From the NCBI GenBank assembly GCA_903893625.1, contig CAITND010000156.1:1-45977 (forward strand): a stretch of DNA of 45,977 nucleotides. The letters run 5' to 3'. Below the pieces are notes generated by a model, which saw only the letters and a program-made list of their open reading frames with translations, ran no database searches and had not been told where the DNA came from. Positions 32,416-41,557 of the stretch are shown here, one piece after another. Source of the stretch: an uncultured Oscillatoriales cyanobacterium. GTDB lineage: Bacteria; Cyanobacteriota; Cyanobacteriia; Cyanobacteriales; Microcoleaceae. A program made the position numbers and the translations under genes. How positions within the stretch are numbered: position 1 is the stretch's first letter; every line of letters starts with the position of its first letter.

Positions 32416-33618
32416 ATGACACTAAATTGGATTAGCCCTGCCGACCGGATACAAGCCCTACCTCCTTATGTTTTTGCCCGTTTAGATGAATTGAAAGCCA
32501 ACGCCCGTAAACAAGGCTTAGATTTAATTGATTTAGGCATGGGAAATCCCGATGGTGCCACCCCTCAACCTATAGTTGAAGCCGCAATTCAAGCATTAAG
32601 AAATCCGGCAAATCATGGCTATCCACCCTTTGAAGGAACTGCTAATTTTAGACTAGCAATTACTAATTGGTATCACCGTCGTTATGGCGTTTCCCTCGAT
32701 CCAAATGGCGAAGCCTTACCCCTATTAGGATCGAAAGAAGGATTAGGTCATTTAGCTTTAGCTTATATTAATCCGGGGGATTTAGTCTTAGTTCCTAGTC
32801 CTTCCTATCCGGTTCATTTTCGCGGGCCGATTATTGCGGGGGGAAAGGTTCATTCTATTATTTTGAAACCGGAAAATGATTGGATCATTGATTTAGGATC
32901 GATTCCTGATGCTATTGCCGAACAAGCTAAAATTCTCTATTTTAATTATCCCAGTAACCCAACAGGTGCAACCGCCCCGCGTGAATTTTTTGAAGAGATT
33001 GTGGCCTTTGCTCATAAACATCAAATTCTGCTGGTTCATGATTTATGTTATGCCGAATTAGCTTTTGATGGTTATCAACCCACCAGTTTATTAGAAATTC
33101 CTGGGGGTAAAGAAATTGGGGTGGAATTCCACACTATGTCTAAAACCTATAATATGGCAGGTTGGCGAGTTGGTTTTGCGGTAGGAAATTCTAAAGTTTT
33201 ACAAGGGTTAAGAACCTTAAAAACAAATTTGGATTATGGGGTATTTTCAGCGTTACAAACGGCGGCAGAAACCGCTTTAAGTTTACCCGATTCTTATATC
33301 AAAGAAGTTCAAGAACGCTATCGCACCCGCAGAGATTTTCTAATTAAGGGATTAGCCGAATTAGGTTGGACTGTTCCTAAAACCTTAGCTACAATGTATT
33401 TATGGGTTCCCTGTCCAGAGGGGATGAATTCAACGGATTTTGCCCTAACAGTTTTACAACAAACGGGTGTGGTTTTAACCCCTGGAAATGCCTTTGGTAT
33501 TGGGGGAGAAGGTTATGTCAGAATTAGTTTAATTGCAGATTGCGATCGCTTAGGAGAAGCCTTAAAACGCTTAAAAGATGCCAATATTCGGTATCAACCC
33601 TCAGCCGTTTCTGTTTAA
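32416..33618 (+). CDS. Class I/II PLP aminotransferase (aspartate / LL-DAP aminotransferase-like)
   Basis: 400 aa, standard length. Fold-type I aminotransferase: substrate-side GMGNPDGATP and YPPFEGTANFR, PLP-binding FNYPSNPTGA (~176-185), Asp209 in LLVHDLCYAELAF, Schiff-base Lys243 in MSKTYNMAGWRVGF, and C-terminal Arg in GYVRISLIAD. It transfers amino groups from glutamate or aspartate to a keto acid. Relatives in cyanobacteria are annotated as aspartate or LL-diaminopimelate aminotransferases; sequence alone does not decide. Monocistronic in appearance. Confidence 0.9.
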   Translation: MTLNWISPADRIQALPPYVFARLDELKANARKQGLDLIDLGMGNPDGATPQPIVEAAIQALRNPANHGYPPFEGTANFRLAITNWYHRRYGVSLDPNGEALPLLGSKEGLGHLALAYINPGDLVLVPSPSYPVHFRGPIIAGGKVHSIILKPENDWIIDLGSIPDAIAEQAKILYFNYPSNPTGATAPREFFEEIVAFAHKHQILLVHDLCYAELAFDGYQPTSLLEIPGGKEIGVEFHTMSKTYNMAGWRVGFAVGNSKVLQGLRTLKTNLDYGVFSALQTAAETALSLPDSYIKEVQERYRTRRDFLIKGLAELGWTVPKTLATMYLWVPCPEGMNSTDFALTVLQQTGVVLTPGNAFGIGGEGYVRISLIADCDRLGEALKRLKDANIRYQPSAVSV

Positions 33619-33781
33619 ATCCGATTCGTTGTTGGGCTTTCCCAATGGGTGCTAAAGCACAACAACGAGGAAATAATTATAGCAGTTGGCGCTGGTATCT
33701 TTACTTTTGTCAAGCCTAATTTAACCACAAAGACACAAAGAAGTTGTAAACACGCTTCCTACTCATTGCTATAATTTGATT

Positions 33782-34978
33782 ATGGATTATAAAAACAATC
33801 TGAATTTATGCCATTTTATTGCTCAAAAAATTAAAGAAAATCCTCAAAATAAAATTACATTTGCTGATTATATGAACTGGGTTTTATATCACCTAGAATA
33901 CGGATATTATACCGTTAATCATCCCCAATTTGGTACACAAGGAGATTTCGTTACCTCTCCCTATTTGGGTTCAGATTTTGGGGAAATGCTGGCAGAACAA
34001 TTTTTTCAAATGTGGGAAATTTTGGATCGTCCTAACCCCTTTACTTTAGTAGAAATGGGTGCTGGTCAAGGAATTTTAGCCCGTGATATTTTGTTGTATT
34101 TACAAAAAAAATATCCTGAATTTTACCTAAAATTAAACTATATTATTATTGAAAAATCTCCTATCCTTCAACAACAACAGCAAAAACAATTTAAGAATGA
34201 ACTTGATTTTAACCCATCTATTCAATGGTGTGATTTAGATAATTTTCCCAATGAAGCAATTAGAGGCTGTTTTTTCTCTAACGAATTAGTTGATGCCTTT
34301 CCCGTTCATCAAGTCATCGTTCAAAATCGTCAACTTCAAGAAATTTATGTTATCTTAGATTCCCAGACCTCCACAGAAGTTAAATTTAAAGAAACCCTCG
34401 GTGAACTTTCCACCTCAAAAATTACAGACTATTTTAAATTAATCGAAATTGATTTATGTTCTCCCGCTTATCCAGAAGGGTATCGAACCGAAGTTAATTT
34501 AGCTGCGTTAGACTGGATTAAAACCCTATCATCTAAACTCAATCAAGGCTTTATTTTAACCATTGATTATGGTTATCCTGCTCAACGATATTACCTTCCT
34601 AGTCGTCGGGAAGGAACCTTACAATGTTATTATCAACATCGCCATCATAACGATCCTTATCTGAATATTGGTCGCCAAGATATTACCGCCCATGTTAACT
34701 TTACCGCCTTACAACTTTATGGGGAAAACTGGGGAATTAATTCCGTCGGGTTTACACAACAGGCTTTATTTTTAATGGCGTTAGGGTTAGGCGATCGCAT
34801 CGCCGCCTTATCCCAACCATCAAGATATTCTATTTCAGAAGTTTTACAACGAAGAGAATGCTTACATTCTCTCATTGATCCTATGGGGTTAGGTAACTTT
34901 GGTATCCTTTTACAGTCTAAAGGCTTAAGTCCATCTCAACAACAAATTCCCCTCAAAGGGTTTTGTTTCCCCAGTTGA
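33782..34978 (+). CDS. SAM-dependent methyltransferase, MidA/NDUFAF7-like
   Basis: ~398 aa. Carries the family hallmarks QGDFVTSPYLGSDFGEMLAE, the SAM-binding LVEMGAGQGILARDIL, the SNELVDAFPVHQV motif, and ILTIDYGYPAQRYY with a following GTLQCYYQHRHHNDPY. In mitochondria NDUFAF7 methylates an arginine of complex I subunit NDUFS2. In cyanobacteria a role on the NDH-1 complex is plausible but unproven. ATG 33782 is used rather than TTG 33776. No operon partner evident. Confidence 0.9.
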   Translation: MDYKNNLNLCHFIAQKIKENPQNKITFADYMNWVLYHLEYGYYTVNHPQFGTQGDFVTSPYLGSDFGEMLAEQFFQMWEILDRPNPFTLVEMGAGQGILARDILLYLQKKYPEFYLKLNYIIIEKSPILQQQQQKQFKNELDFNPSIQWCDLDNFPNEAIRGCFFSNELVDAFPVHQVIVQNRQLQEIYVILDSQTSTEVKFKETLGELSTSKITDYFKLIEIDLCSPAYPEGYRTEVNLAALDWIKTLSSKLNQGFILTIDYGYPAQRYYLPSRREGTLQCYYQHRHHNDPYLNIGRQDITAHVNFTALQLYGENWGINSVGFTQQALFLMALGLGDRIAALSQPSRYSISEVLQRRECLHSLIDPMGLGNFGILLQSKGLSPSQQQIPLKGFCFPS

Positions 34979-35367
34979 CCCCCTAACTCCAGGGTTTCTA
35001 AAGGATTTTAGTCAAAAAATATCATGCAGAAGTGTTTTTTATCACATCTATACGGACGTATTTGTACGGAATCCTATTAGCAAAATCACAACTTCTGTCC
35101 CTGACAAATTTATTGTATTTATCTATAGATAGAAAGCCTACACATCCTATATCAAGGTTTTTCTGGCTAATTTAATCGTATCTTTATATTTGTACCGACC
35201 GACTGTAAACCTTCTGTAAAAATAACCCATATTTCCTAAAACCTATAGACAACCCCAAACCGATTGCGTAATATTGGTAACAGGGTAGGACAAGAAAATA
35301 AAAAACTCCCAAGTTTTAACACCTTGTTTCTACCCCAGGTTATAAAATATATAAAGATGAGGCTGAG
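34979..35367. other. Upstream region of the PEP-CTERM gene, no gene
   Basis: 389 bp, AT-rich, no supported ORF. Near the 3' end TTATAAAATATATAAAG offers a -10-like sequence and GATGAGG a weak Shine-Dalgarno. The length suggests regulation of the downstream exported protein; no clear operator is visible. Confidence 0.45.
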
Positions 35368-36087
35368 ATGAAAACCACACTATCTAAAATTATCGGTTCT
35401 ACTATATTAGCTACTGGAGTTGCCCTTTCCTTAGTTGCAGCACCTGCACAAGCTGTAGAGTTTGGATTTAGGAATATCTACCCTGGCGACAACTATGGAG
35501 ATAACATTGTTGGCCAGTTCAATTTTGATGTCAGCAAAACCTCGGACAATAAAGTTCTGTTCAAGTTTAACAATACAGGTTTTAATCAATCTCAAGGATC
35601 AAATTCGGTTATTACCCAGATAGCATTTTCTGGTGTTAGTCAGTTAGCGGGATTCAACATTTTCCAAGTTGATTACAATAATGTTGCAAATACACATCTA
35701 ACTGATGGTGCAAGTGGTGTTGATTTTAACAAAGACAGTGGAAACCCAATGTTAGCTCAATCTGAAAATATTGAAGGTTGGGATAAAAATGACATATTTA
35801 GTTTTTCAGCAGTTAATCCAAGCCCTAAAAAAGGAATTAATCAAGGAGAAACATTAGGCTTGCTGTTCAATGGCAACTTTGACAAAGTGATCGCCAGTTT
35901 GAATTCTAATCAGTTAAAAATCGGAATGCACGTTCAAGGACTTGCTAATGGCAAAAGTGATACGTTTGCCAGCTATGTAGCACCCCCCGCCCCCAAACCT
36001 GTTGAAGTTCCCGAACCCGCCACATTAGTTGGTTTAGGTTTAGCCTTCGGTGGAATGCTGGCTTCTCGTCGTCGTCAATCTAACTAA
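35368..36087 (+). CDS. PEP-CTERM sorted exported protein
   Basis: 239 aa. An N-terminal signal peptide (MKTTLSKIIGSTILATGVAL then APAQA|VEF) precedes a beta-rich mature part that likely forms a jelly-roll. The C-terminus is a complete PEP-CTERM tag: VPEPATLVGLGLAFGG, a short hydrophobic helix, then SRRRQ. Such tags direct proteins to exosortase-type sorting, linked with exopolysaccharide production. The mature domain is not recognised. A hairpin terminator follows ~100 bp downstream, so it is monocistronic. Confidence 0.9.
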   Translation: MKTTLSKIIGSTILATGVALSLVAAPAQAVEFGFRNIYPGDNYGDNIVGQFNFDVSKTSDNKVLFKFNNTGFNQSQGSNSVITQIAFSGVSQLAGFNIFQVDYNNVANTHLTDGASGVDFNKDSGNPMLAQSENIEGWDKNDIFSFSAVNPSPKKGINQGETLGLLFNGNFDKVIASLNSNQLKIGMHVQGLANGKSDTFASYVAPPAPKPVEVPEPATLVGLGLAFGGMLASRRRQSN

Positions 36088-36184
36088 AAAATGATGATTA
36101 AATTAGTCATCCCAAACAACTCAATGTTTACGTTAATATCTGTCTCACATTGTTGAGACCCTCAGCCTTCATCTCATCTTTAAT

Positions 36185-36215
36185 AGTAGCGGTTCTCATC
36201 ACACCGCTACTTTGT
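36185..36215 (+). terminator. Rho-independent terminator of the PEP-CTERM gene
   Basis: AGTAGCGGT (36185-36193) pairs with ACCGCTACT (36203-36211) over a 9-nt loop, followed by TTGTTCT. Confidence 0.7.
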
Positions 36216-36390
36216 TCTCAAAAATATACAGATTCAAGTCTGGGTAAAACCAAAACTCTTAACTGCTATTAAAATACTAATTTAGGGTGCATTTGCTAAT
36301 TAAAAACTATAAAAATATTAAGCTACCCTAACTCATCTAAATCAGAGTTTATATAATAAGAGTGAACCTTTGGGTAGATTAAAACTTGAA

Positions 36391-36463
36391 AGCTGCTTAT
36401 CGGACTTGAACCGACGACCTGTTCATTACGAGTGAACCGCTCTACCAACTGAGCTAAAGCAGC
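36391..36463 (-). tRNA. tRNA-Thr (anticodon CGU)
   Basis: Reads on the minus strand as a full cloverleaf of 73 nt. The acceptor arms GCTGCTT/AAGCAGC are perfectly paired; the D arm is GCTC AGTTGGTA GAGC; the anticodon stem-loop GTTCA CTCGTAA TGAAC gives anticodon CGU (codon ACG). The T arm contains GGTTCAAGTCC. The discriminator base is U and no CCA is encoded. Convergent with the PEP-CTERM gene. Confidence 0.95.
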
Positions 36464-36575
36464 AGGGAATTAATATCAGCACAACGTTATATTGTATCAA
36501 AACTTGATCTCCATTGTCAACTGATTTCTGGCGAACTGGAGAAACAATTTTAGCAACGGTCTCTCCACCCCAAAA

Positions 36576-38357
36576 CTATAGGTTATCTGGCATAGAACCA
36601 CTGTTAGCACCCGAATAAACGATGCCTCGCTCCATATCTAAGGTGAGAATCACACCATCTCGAATCAAGCGAGTGGCATTCTTCACACCGACAATCACAG
36701 GCACCCCTAAACGTAAACCAATCACCGCCGCGTGACTGGTCAAACTATCGGCTTCTGTCACCACACCCCCCGCCTTTCGCATCACATCCACAAAATCGGC
36801 ACTGGTTTGGGGTGTGACTAAAATTTCCCCCACATTAAAATCAGCCAACTCTCCGGCACTGCGAGCAACCCGCGCCCGTCCGGTCACACAGCCTTGACCA
36901 ACGGCTGTTCCTTTACCCAAGGCTGCCGTTACCACTTCCACCTTAATTAAATCCGTAGATCCCGCCACCCCTTGTAAGGTTCCGGCCGTGGTTACGACTA
37001 AATCCCCATCGGCTAGGAGATTTTTTTCTCTGGCTACAGTCACCGCCGCTTGGAAAGTCTGGTCAGCCGAAGGTAAATCTAACACCAATAGCGGTTTCAC
37101 CCCCCAAACTAAACTTAACTGTCGCGCTACTTCAACGTGAGGCGTAATCGCTAAAATCGGGGTTTGGGGTCGGAATTTAGACACATTTCGGGCCGTAGAC
37201 CCGGTTTTAGTTAAGGTCATAATTGCCGCTGCGTTCAACTGGTGAGAAATTTGGGCTACCGCCTGACTAATGGCATTAGGAATCGAACGACCCGTATCTT
37301 CAACCTTAGAAACATTGCGCGTCGCCCCCTCCTGTTCAATCCTAACTGCAATCCGAGCCATTGTCGCCACCGCTTCTACAGGATAGTTACCCACGGCTGT
37401 TTCGTTGGAAAGCATCACCGCATCAGTCCCATCCAAAATCGCATTCGCCACATCGGAAATTTCGGCGCGGGTCGGTCGGGGATTATTCACCATGCTATCC
37501 AACATTTGAGTAGCGGTAATTACTGGAATCCCCATGCGGTTTGCAGTGATAATTAACCGTTTTTGTAAAATCGGTACATCTTCAGCCGGGAGTTCTACCC
37601 CTAAATCTCCTCGCGCCACCATCACTCCATTACACAAAGCTAGAATTTCTTCCATTTGTTCAATGGCTTCGTGTTTTTCAATTTTGGCAATCACGGGAAC
37701 ATCCTTACCCGCACTGGCAATTAATTCTTTAATTTCTAATACATCCTGGGGATTTCTAACGAAACTTAAAGCGACCCAATCAACCCCTTGATCTAAACCA
37801 AACATTAAGTCTTTACGGTCTTTTTCAGTTAAGGCTTTAATCGATAGATAAACCCCCGGAAAATTCACCCCTTTACTATTAGAAAGAGTCCCTCCGACCA
37901 CCACACGACAATATAAGCGTCCTTTTGTCGGTTCAACTTTCTCGACGAACATTTCAACTTTCCCGTCATCGAGGAGAATAACCGCCCCATCTGGGACTTC
38001 ATCGGCTAAAGGTTTGTAGGTGACGGAGGACATTTCTTGAGTTCCGACGATATCCTCACTGGTGAGAATAAACAGATCATCTCGGTTCAGAACAATCGAA
38101 CCATTCTCAAATTTGCCTAATCGAATTTTTGGGCCTTGCAGGTCTTGTAAGATTCCAACGGGTTGATTCAGTTCAAAGGCCGTTTGCCGAATCATCCGAA
38201 TACTCCGTTGGTGATCCTCGTGAGTATTATGGGAAAAATTCAAGCGCAGAGTCGTTGCACCCGCTTCAATCAAGGCGCGGAGAACTTCAGGCTTCTGGGT
38301 AGCAGGGCCGATTGTAGCGACTATTTTAGTTCGGTGCAGTAGATTTTGCGGTTGCAT
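36576..38357 (-). CDS. pyk: Pyruvate kinase with C-terminal PEP-utiliser domain
   Basis: 593 aa, the long form found in cyanobacteria and bacilli. Catalytic barrel: TKIVATIGPAT, LRLNFSHNTHEDH, GILQDLQGPKIRLGKF, VIAKIEKHEAIE (catalytic Lys), GVMVARGDLGVELP and ITATQMLDSMVNNPRPTRAE. The allosteric domain follows to ~470. The last ~110 residues are a PEP-utilising mobile-domain-like extension with TSHAAVIG. It converts PEP and ADP to pyruvate and ATP in glycolysis. ATG 38357 directly precedes MQPQNLLHRTKIVATIG. Monocistronic in appearance. Confidence 0.97.
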   Translation of the reverse strand: MQPQNLLHRTKIVATIGPATQKPEVLRALIEAGATTLRLNFSHNTHEDHQRSIRMIRQTAFELNQPVGILQDLQGPKIRLGKFENGSIVLNRDDLFILTSEDIVGTQEMSSVTYKPLADEVPDGAVILLDDGKVEMFVEKVEPTKGRLYCRVVVGGTLSNSKGVNFPGVYLSIKALTEKDRKDLMFGLDQGVDWVALSFVRNPQDVLEIKELIASAGKDVPVIAKIEKHEAIEQMEEILALCNGVMVARGDLGVELPAEDVPILQKRLIITANRMGIPVITATQMLDSMVNNPRPTRAEISDVANAILDGTDAVMLSNETAVGNYPVEAVATMARIAVRIEQEGATRNVSKVEDTGRSIPNAISQAVAQISHQLNAAAIMTLTKTGSTARNVSKFRPQTPILAITPHVEVARQLSLVWGVKPLLVLDLPSADQTFQAAVTVAREKNLLADGDLVVTTAGTLQGVAGSTDLIKVEVVTAALGKGTAVGQGCVTGRARVARSAGELADFNVGEILVTPQTSADFVDVMRKAGGVVTEADSLTSHAAVIGLRLGVPVIVGVKNATRLIRDGVILTLDMERGIVYSGANSGSMPDNL

Positions 38358-38381
38358 GACTCAATAAAAATCTAGGGATTT

Positions 38382-38419
38382 ATCTGTAGAGACGAGCCAT
38401 GGCGCGTCTCTCTACAGAT
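38382..38419. repeat. ATCTGTAGAGACG palindrome
   Basis: An imperfect inverted repeat centred on GCCATGGC: ATCTGTAGAGACGAGCCATG and GCGCGTCTCTCTACAGAT. It is a variant of a dispersed palindrome (TGTAGAGACGCGCCATGG...) frequent in cyanobacterial spacers. It lies in the pyk promoter region. Confidence 0.65.
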
Positions 38420-38488
38420 CATAAAGAGAATTTAACCATGTCAAGGACACACAAGGATAAAGAATTCAGAATTGGGTGTTTGGGAGGT

Positions 38489-38540
38489 AATTACGAATTA
38501 CGAATTACGAATTACGAATTACGAATTACGAATTACGAAT
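38489..38540. repeat. Heptanucleotide tandem repeat (AATTACG)7
   Basis: Seven perfect 7-bp AATTACG units plus AAT. Short tandem heptamers (STRR) are characteristic of filamentous cyanobacteria. An ORF running through it (from 38399) is a by-product of the repeat. Confidence 0.92.
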
Positions 38541-38593
38541 GGGTAATGGGTTTTGGGTTTTGGGTAATGGGTTTTGGGTAATGGGTTTTGGGT
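38541..38593. repeat. Second heptamer array GGGTAAT/GGGTTTT
   Basis: Directly abuts the AATTACG array: seven heptamers alternating GGGTAAT and GGGTTTT, plus GGGT. Same period, different unit. Confidence 0.9.
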
Positions 38594-38650
38594 GATATTC
38601 AGCGAGCGAGGACGCTCGCACTGCTTCTGCTCCCCCTGCTCCCCTATTCC

Positions 38651-39442
38651 CTATTTAGGAAAATAACGGGGGTTTAAGCGTGATCCGGTGCCACCGTCAT
38701 TAGGATCGAGGAATTGACGCAGGGGAATACCAGTAGAACGAGTTCTCGGCCGTCCTAAAGCCCCTCGAATGATGTCTCCGGTACTTTTTTCATCGACGAG
38801 GGTATAGACACCTTGGGTGCTTTGGCCACTGTCGGCAATCACTAGGTTTTGGAAAATGCGATCGCGGACTAATAAGGGATCTTCCCCAGGAGGAACGGTT
38901 AATACAATCCGACATTGAGGAATATCTTCAGTTGTAGCGCAGAGGGTGTTATAACCGTTCTCAATCGCCGTAGTCATTTCTAATAAGCCATCGGGACGAT
39001 AGGACTCTAAACGGCGGCTAATTTCTGCACAGCGTCGTTCGGGTGTCCATCCTCCCCCCATATTACTAGGAACCGCCCAAGCATAGCCTTGATTCGGTTG
39101 ACTTACGGGATAATACATAACAGTATATTGACCGCCAATGACTTCACATCGAAACCGAGCAATATCAGTTTCCCCGGTTTTCACTTCGACTTGAGGAATG
39201 GGCGTTTCCTGGGTCGGAGGCTGGGGTTGAGGGGTGGGAATTGGTGTCGTATTGCTGGGAGGATTAGCGGTGGGTTGTTGGGGTTGACCATTGTTCCGTC
39301 GCAGTTCGAGCAAATCGTTCAAACTGGGTAAAGAAGGCCACCTGGGTTGAGCATTAGCTCTGGTCGCAGAACCCAGCAGTGATAGGGTAATTGATAAACT
39401 AACCAGTCCGAGTAAGGATGTGCGAAGCAGTGAACTAGACAT
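38651..39442 (-). CDS. COP23-domain exported protein
   Basis: ~263 aa. A signal peptide (MSSSLLRTSLLGLVSLSITL ... ATRANA|QPRW) is followed by a Pro/Gln/Thr-rich linker (~40-85). The COP23 domain covers ~95-210: FRCEVIGGQYTVMYYPVSQP, YAWAVPSNMGGGWTPERRCA, EISRRLESYRPDGL, with four cysteines (FRCE, RRCA, TLCA, PQCR). COP23 was named after a circadian oscillating membrane protein of unicellular cyanobacteria; its role is unknown. ATG 39442 is chosen because AGGAG precedes it and the signal peptide starts there, not the upstream frame start at 39484. Divergently transcribed from crtR. Confidence 0.85.
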   Translation of the reverse strand: MSSSLLRTSLLGLVSLSITLSLLGSATRANAQPRWPSLPSLNDLLELRRNNGQPQQPTANPPSNTTPIPTPQPQPPTQETPIPQVEVKTGETDIARFRCEVIGGQYTVMYYPVSQPNQGYAWAVPSNMGGGWTPERRCAEISRRLESYRPDGLLEMTTAIENGYNTLCATTEDIPQCRIVLTVPPGEDPLLVRDRIFQNLVIADSGQSTQGVYTLVDEKSTGDIIRGALGRPRTRSTGIPLRQFLDPNDGGTGSRLNPRYFPK

Positions 39443-39578
39443 AAAAATTTTCTCCTGGGGATAAAATTGTGGTATTTTAGGCAATTACGTTCGGGTTTAG
39501 TGATTTTATAAATCTTTACACTTTGTTACTTTTCTCATAAAATACTCAGGTGTGAAACTTCAAGGAGTGCAAACTGTA

Positions 39579-40472
39579 ATGTCGGAGGCAAGCAAGCCAC
39601 TGACAGTCCCCAAAGAATACCTCACCGCAGAGGGTGGCTTTAACACCACGCTACTGATGTTTTTAGGCGCGGTAGTCATGGTGATCTGTTCCACATTGGG
39701 ATACTGGCGTTGGGGTTGGCCAGACTGGTGTTGTTTTTTGATTAATGTTTTGGCACTGCACCTTTCGGGTACAGTGATCCATGACGCATCCCACAATTCA
39801 GCCCATAAAAACCGCATTCTCAACGCGGTCTTAGGGCATGGTAGTGCTTTAATGTTAGGGTTCGCTTTTCCCGTATTTACACGGGTGCATATTCAACATC
39901 ACTGCCATGTTAATGATCCAGACAACGATCCCGATCATTTTGTTTCCACAGGTGGCCCCTTATGGTTAATTGCGGCGCGATTCTTTTACCATGAAGTGTT
40001 TTTCTTCAAGCGCCGACTCTGGAAAAAATATGAACTTCTGGAGTGGTTTTTGAGTCGCTTATTTGTGGCGACTATTGTGGCAATTTCTATTCATTATGAT
40101 TTCCTCGGCTATATTCTAAACTTCTGGTTTTGTCCGGCGTTAGTGGTGGGAATAGCCTTGGGTTTATTCTTTGATTATTTACCCCATCGTCCTTTTCAAG
40201 AACGCGGTCGCTGGAAAAATGCTAGGGTATATCCGGGTTCGGTTTTAAACCTGTTAATTTTGGGGCAAAATTACCATCTGATTCATCATTTGTGGCCCTC
40301 TATTCCTTGGTATTATTACAAGCCAACTTATGAATTTATGAAACCCCTGTTAGATGAAAAAGGTTCTCCCCAAACTTTGGGAATCCTAGAGGGAAAAAAA
40401 GACTTTTGGAGCTTTCTCTATGATGTCTTTTTGGGAATCCGTTTTCATCACAAATCCTCCCATGATAATTAA
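39579..40472 (+). CDS. crtR: Beta-carotene hydroxylase CrtR
   Basis: ~297 aa membrane di-iron hydroxylase of the fatty-acid-desaturase superfamily. Histidine boxes: HDASHNSAH, then HIQHHCHVNDPDNDPDH, and late NYHLIHHLWPSIPWY. Hydrophobic helices surround them (FLGAVVMVICSTLGYW; IVAISIHYDFLGYIL). CrtR adds the 3-hydroxyl groups of zeaxanthin and related carotenoids in cyanobacteria. ATG 39579 (MSEASKPLTVPKEYL) is chosen; a GTG at 39552 would add nine residues and leaves no good ribosome site. Confidence 0.95.
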   Translation: MSEASKPLTVPKEYLTAEGGFNTTLLMFLGAVVMVICSTLGYWRWGWPDWCCFLINVLALHLSGTVIHDASHNSAHKNRILNAVLGHGSALMLGFAFPVFTRVHIQHHCHVNDPDNDPDHFVSTGGPLWLIAARFFYHEVFFFKRRLWKKYELLEWFLSRLFVATIVAISIHYDFLGYILNFWFCPALVVGIALGLFFDYLPHRPFQERGRWKNARVYPGSVLNLLILGQNYHLIHHLWPSIPWYYYKPTYEFMKPLLDEKGSPQTLGILEGKKDFWSFLYDVFLGIRFHHKSSHDN

Positions 40473-40507
40473 CAATTTATCTCTGAAATTCCAGGGGTTA
40501 ATTATTG

Positions 40508-40553
40508 AGAATTAAGAGTCGCAATTCAGCTATGATTCTTAATTCTTAATTTG
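40508..40553 (+). terminator. Terminator-like hairpin after crtR
   Basis: AGAATTAAGAGTC (40508-40520) pairs with GATTCTTAATTCT (40534-40546) with one mismatch, followed by TAATTTGTTTTT. An A/T-rich stem, so only moderately strong. Confidence 0.5.
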
Positions 40554-40583
40554 TTTTTATAGATTATATTAGGTAAGAAAACC

Positions 40584-41168
40584 ATGAAATCCGAAGAAAA
40601 ACAAGCCACTCAAAAGCCACAACCTGCAATTACTGAAAAAAGTATTTTGGATCAAATTCGAGAGAATATTGTAATTTTAGCGATCGCATTAGGATTATCA
40701 TTATTAATTAGAACTTTTATTGCTGAACCTCGATTTATTCCTTCCGATTCGATGTTTCCGACTTTAGAAATAGGCGATCGCTTAGTAATTGAAAAGGTAT
40801 CCTATTATTTAGACTCTCCTCAATTTGGCGATATTATTGTGTTTAATCCTCCCTCCCAATTACAAGAGATTGGATATGGAGCAGATCAAGCCTTTATTAA
40901 ACGAATTATTGGTAAACCAGGACAAACTATTGAAGTTAAAAATGGTCGAGTTTATATTGATAATCAGCCCCAATTTGAACGGTATATTGCTGAAGAACCC
41001 CATTATCAATTACCTGCGGTAAAAGTTCCTGAGAATTCCTATTTTGTCATGGGAGATAATCGCAATGATAGTAATGATTCCCATGTTTGGGGTTTTCTTC
41101 CCAAGGAAAATATTATTGGTCGGGCTGTCTTTCGGTTTTGGCCGATTGATCGATTTGGTGGGGTTTAG
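40584..41168 (+). CDS. lepB: Signal peptidase I
   Basis: 194 aa. A single N-terminal membrane anchor (~29-46, IVILAIALGLSLLIRTFI) is followed by the catalytic domain: nucleophile Ser56 in IPSDSMFPTL, general base Lys106 in FIKRIIGKPGQ, and the conserved GDNRNDSNDSHVWGFLP box. It cleaves Sec and Tat signal peptides at the outer face of the plasma or thylakoid membrane. It would process the signal peptides of the three exported proteins in this window, among others. Confidence 0.95.
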   Translation: MKSEEKQATQKPQPAITEKSILDQIRENIVILAIALGLSLLIRTFIAEPRFIPSDSMFPTLEIGDRLVIEKVSYYLDSPQFGDIIVFNPPSQLQEIGYGADQAFIKRIIGKPGQTIEVKNGRVYIDNQPQFERYIAEEPHYQLPAVKVPENSYFVMGDNRNDSNDSHVWGFLPKENIIGRAVFRFWPIDRFGGV

Positions 41169-41216
41169 ACTGTTTTAAAATCTCCATTAAATCTAAATAG
41201 ACGTAGCCAGATTGAT

Positions 41217-41495
41217 TCAATTTGATGCTAATATCTGAGTTGCTTCTTTTAACACTTGAGTGATTTCAGGCTTTTCAGAGAGTCTTTGGGCGAGTTCCTG
41301 ATGTAAAGCAAGGTAGTGACGGTAATCATTAGCCCATTCTATAAATAGAATATCATCGGATAAAAGCCCGCGATTATACTGGTTAAAGAATTCCTCTGAG
41401 TCAATTTTTTGATGGTTTTCGTATAAGCTGAGTCGTTTAGCAACAGCAACTAAGGCATCTAACGGTGATGTATATTGAATGGTTTGTTTACGCAT
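41217..41495 (-). CDS. Conserved-looking small hypothetical protein
   Basis: 92 aa, soluble, mostly helical (SPLDALVAVAKRLSLYENHQ; EWANDYRHYLALHQELAQRL). No signal peptide, membrane segment or catalytic motif. I do not recognise a family. Proteins of this size next to RelE-type pairs are sometimes antitoxins, but here the toxin pair (62 bp upstream, same strand) already has its own. Possibly co-transcribed with that pair. Confidence 0.6.
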   Translation of the reverse strand: MRKQTIQYTSPLDALVAVAKRLSLYENHQKIDSEEFFNQYNRGLLSDDILFIEWANDYRHYLALHQELAQRLSEKPEITQVLKEATQILASN

Positions 41496-41557
41496 AGATT
41501 TTTTATTGTTATAAGGATCTCTAACGAGGGAAACAGATGCAAGAAATACAAGCCAGC

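Noticed and set aside
38399-38581. 60-codon plus-strand ORF
   Set aside because: It runs through the AATTACG heptamer array and a palindrome; the peptide is an artefact of the repeat (NYELRIT repeats).
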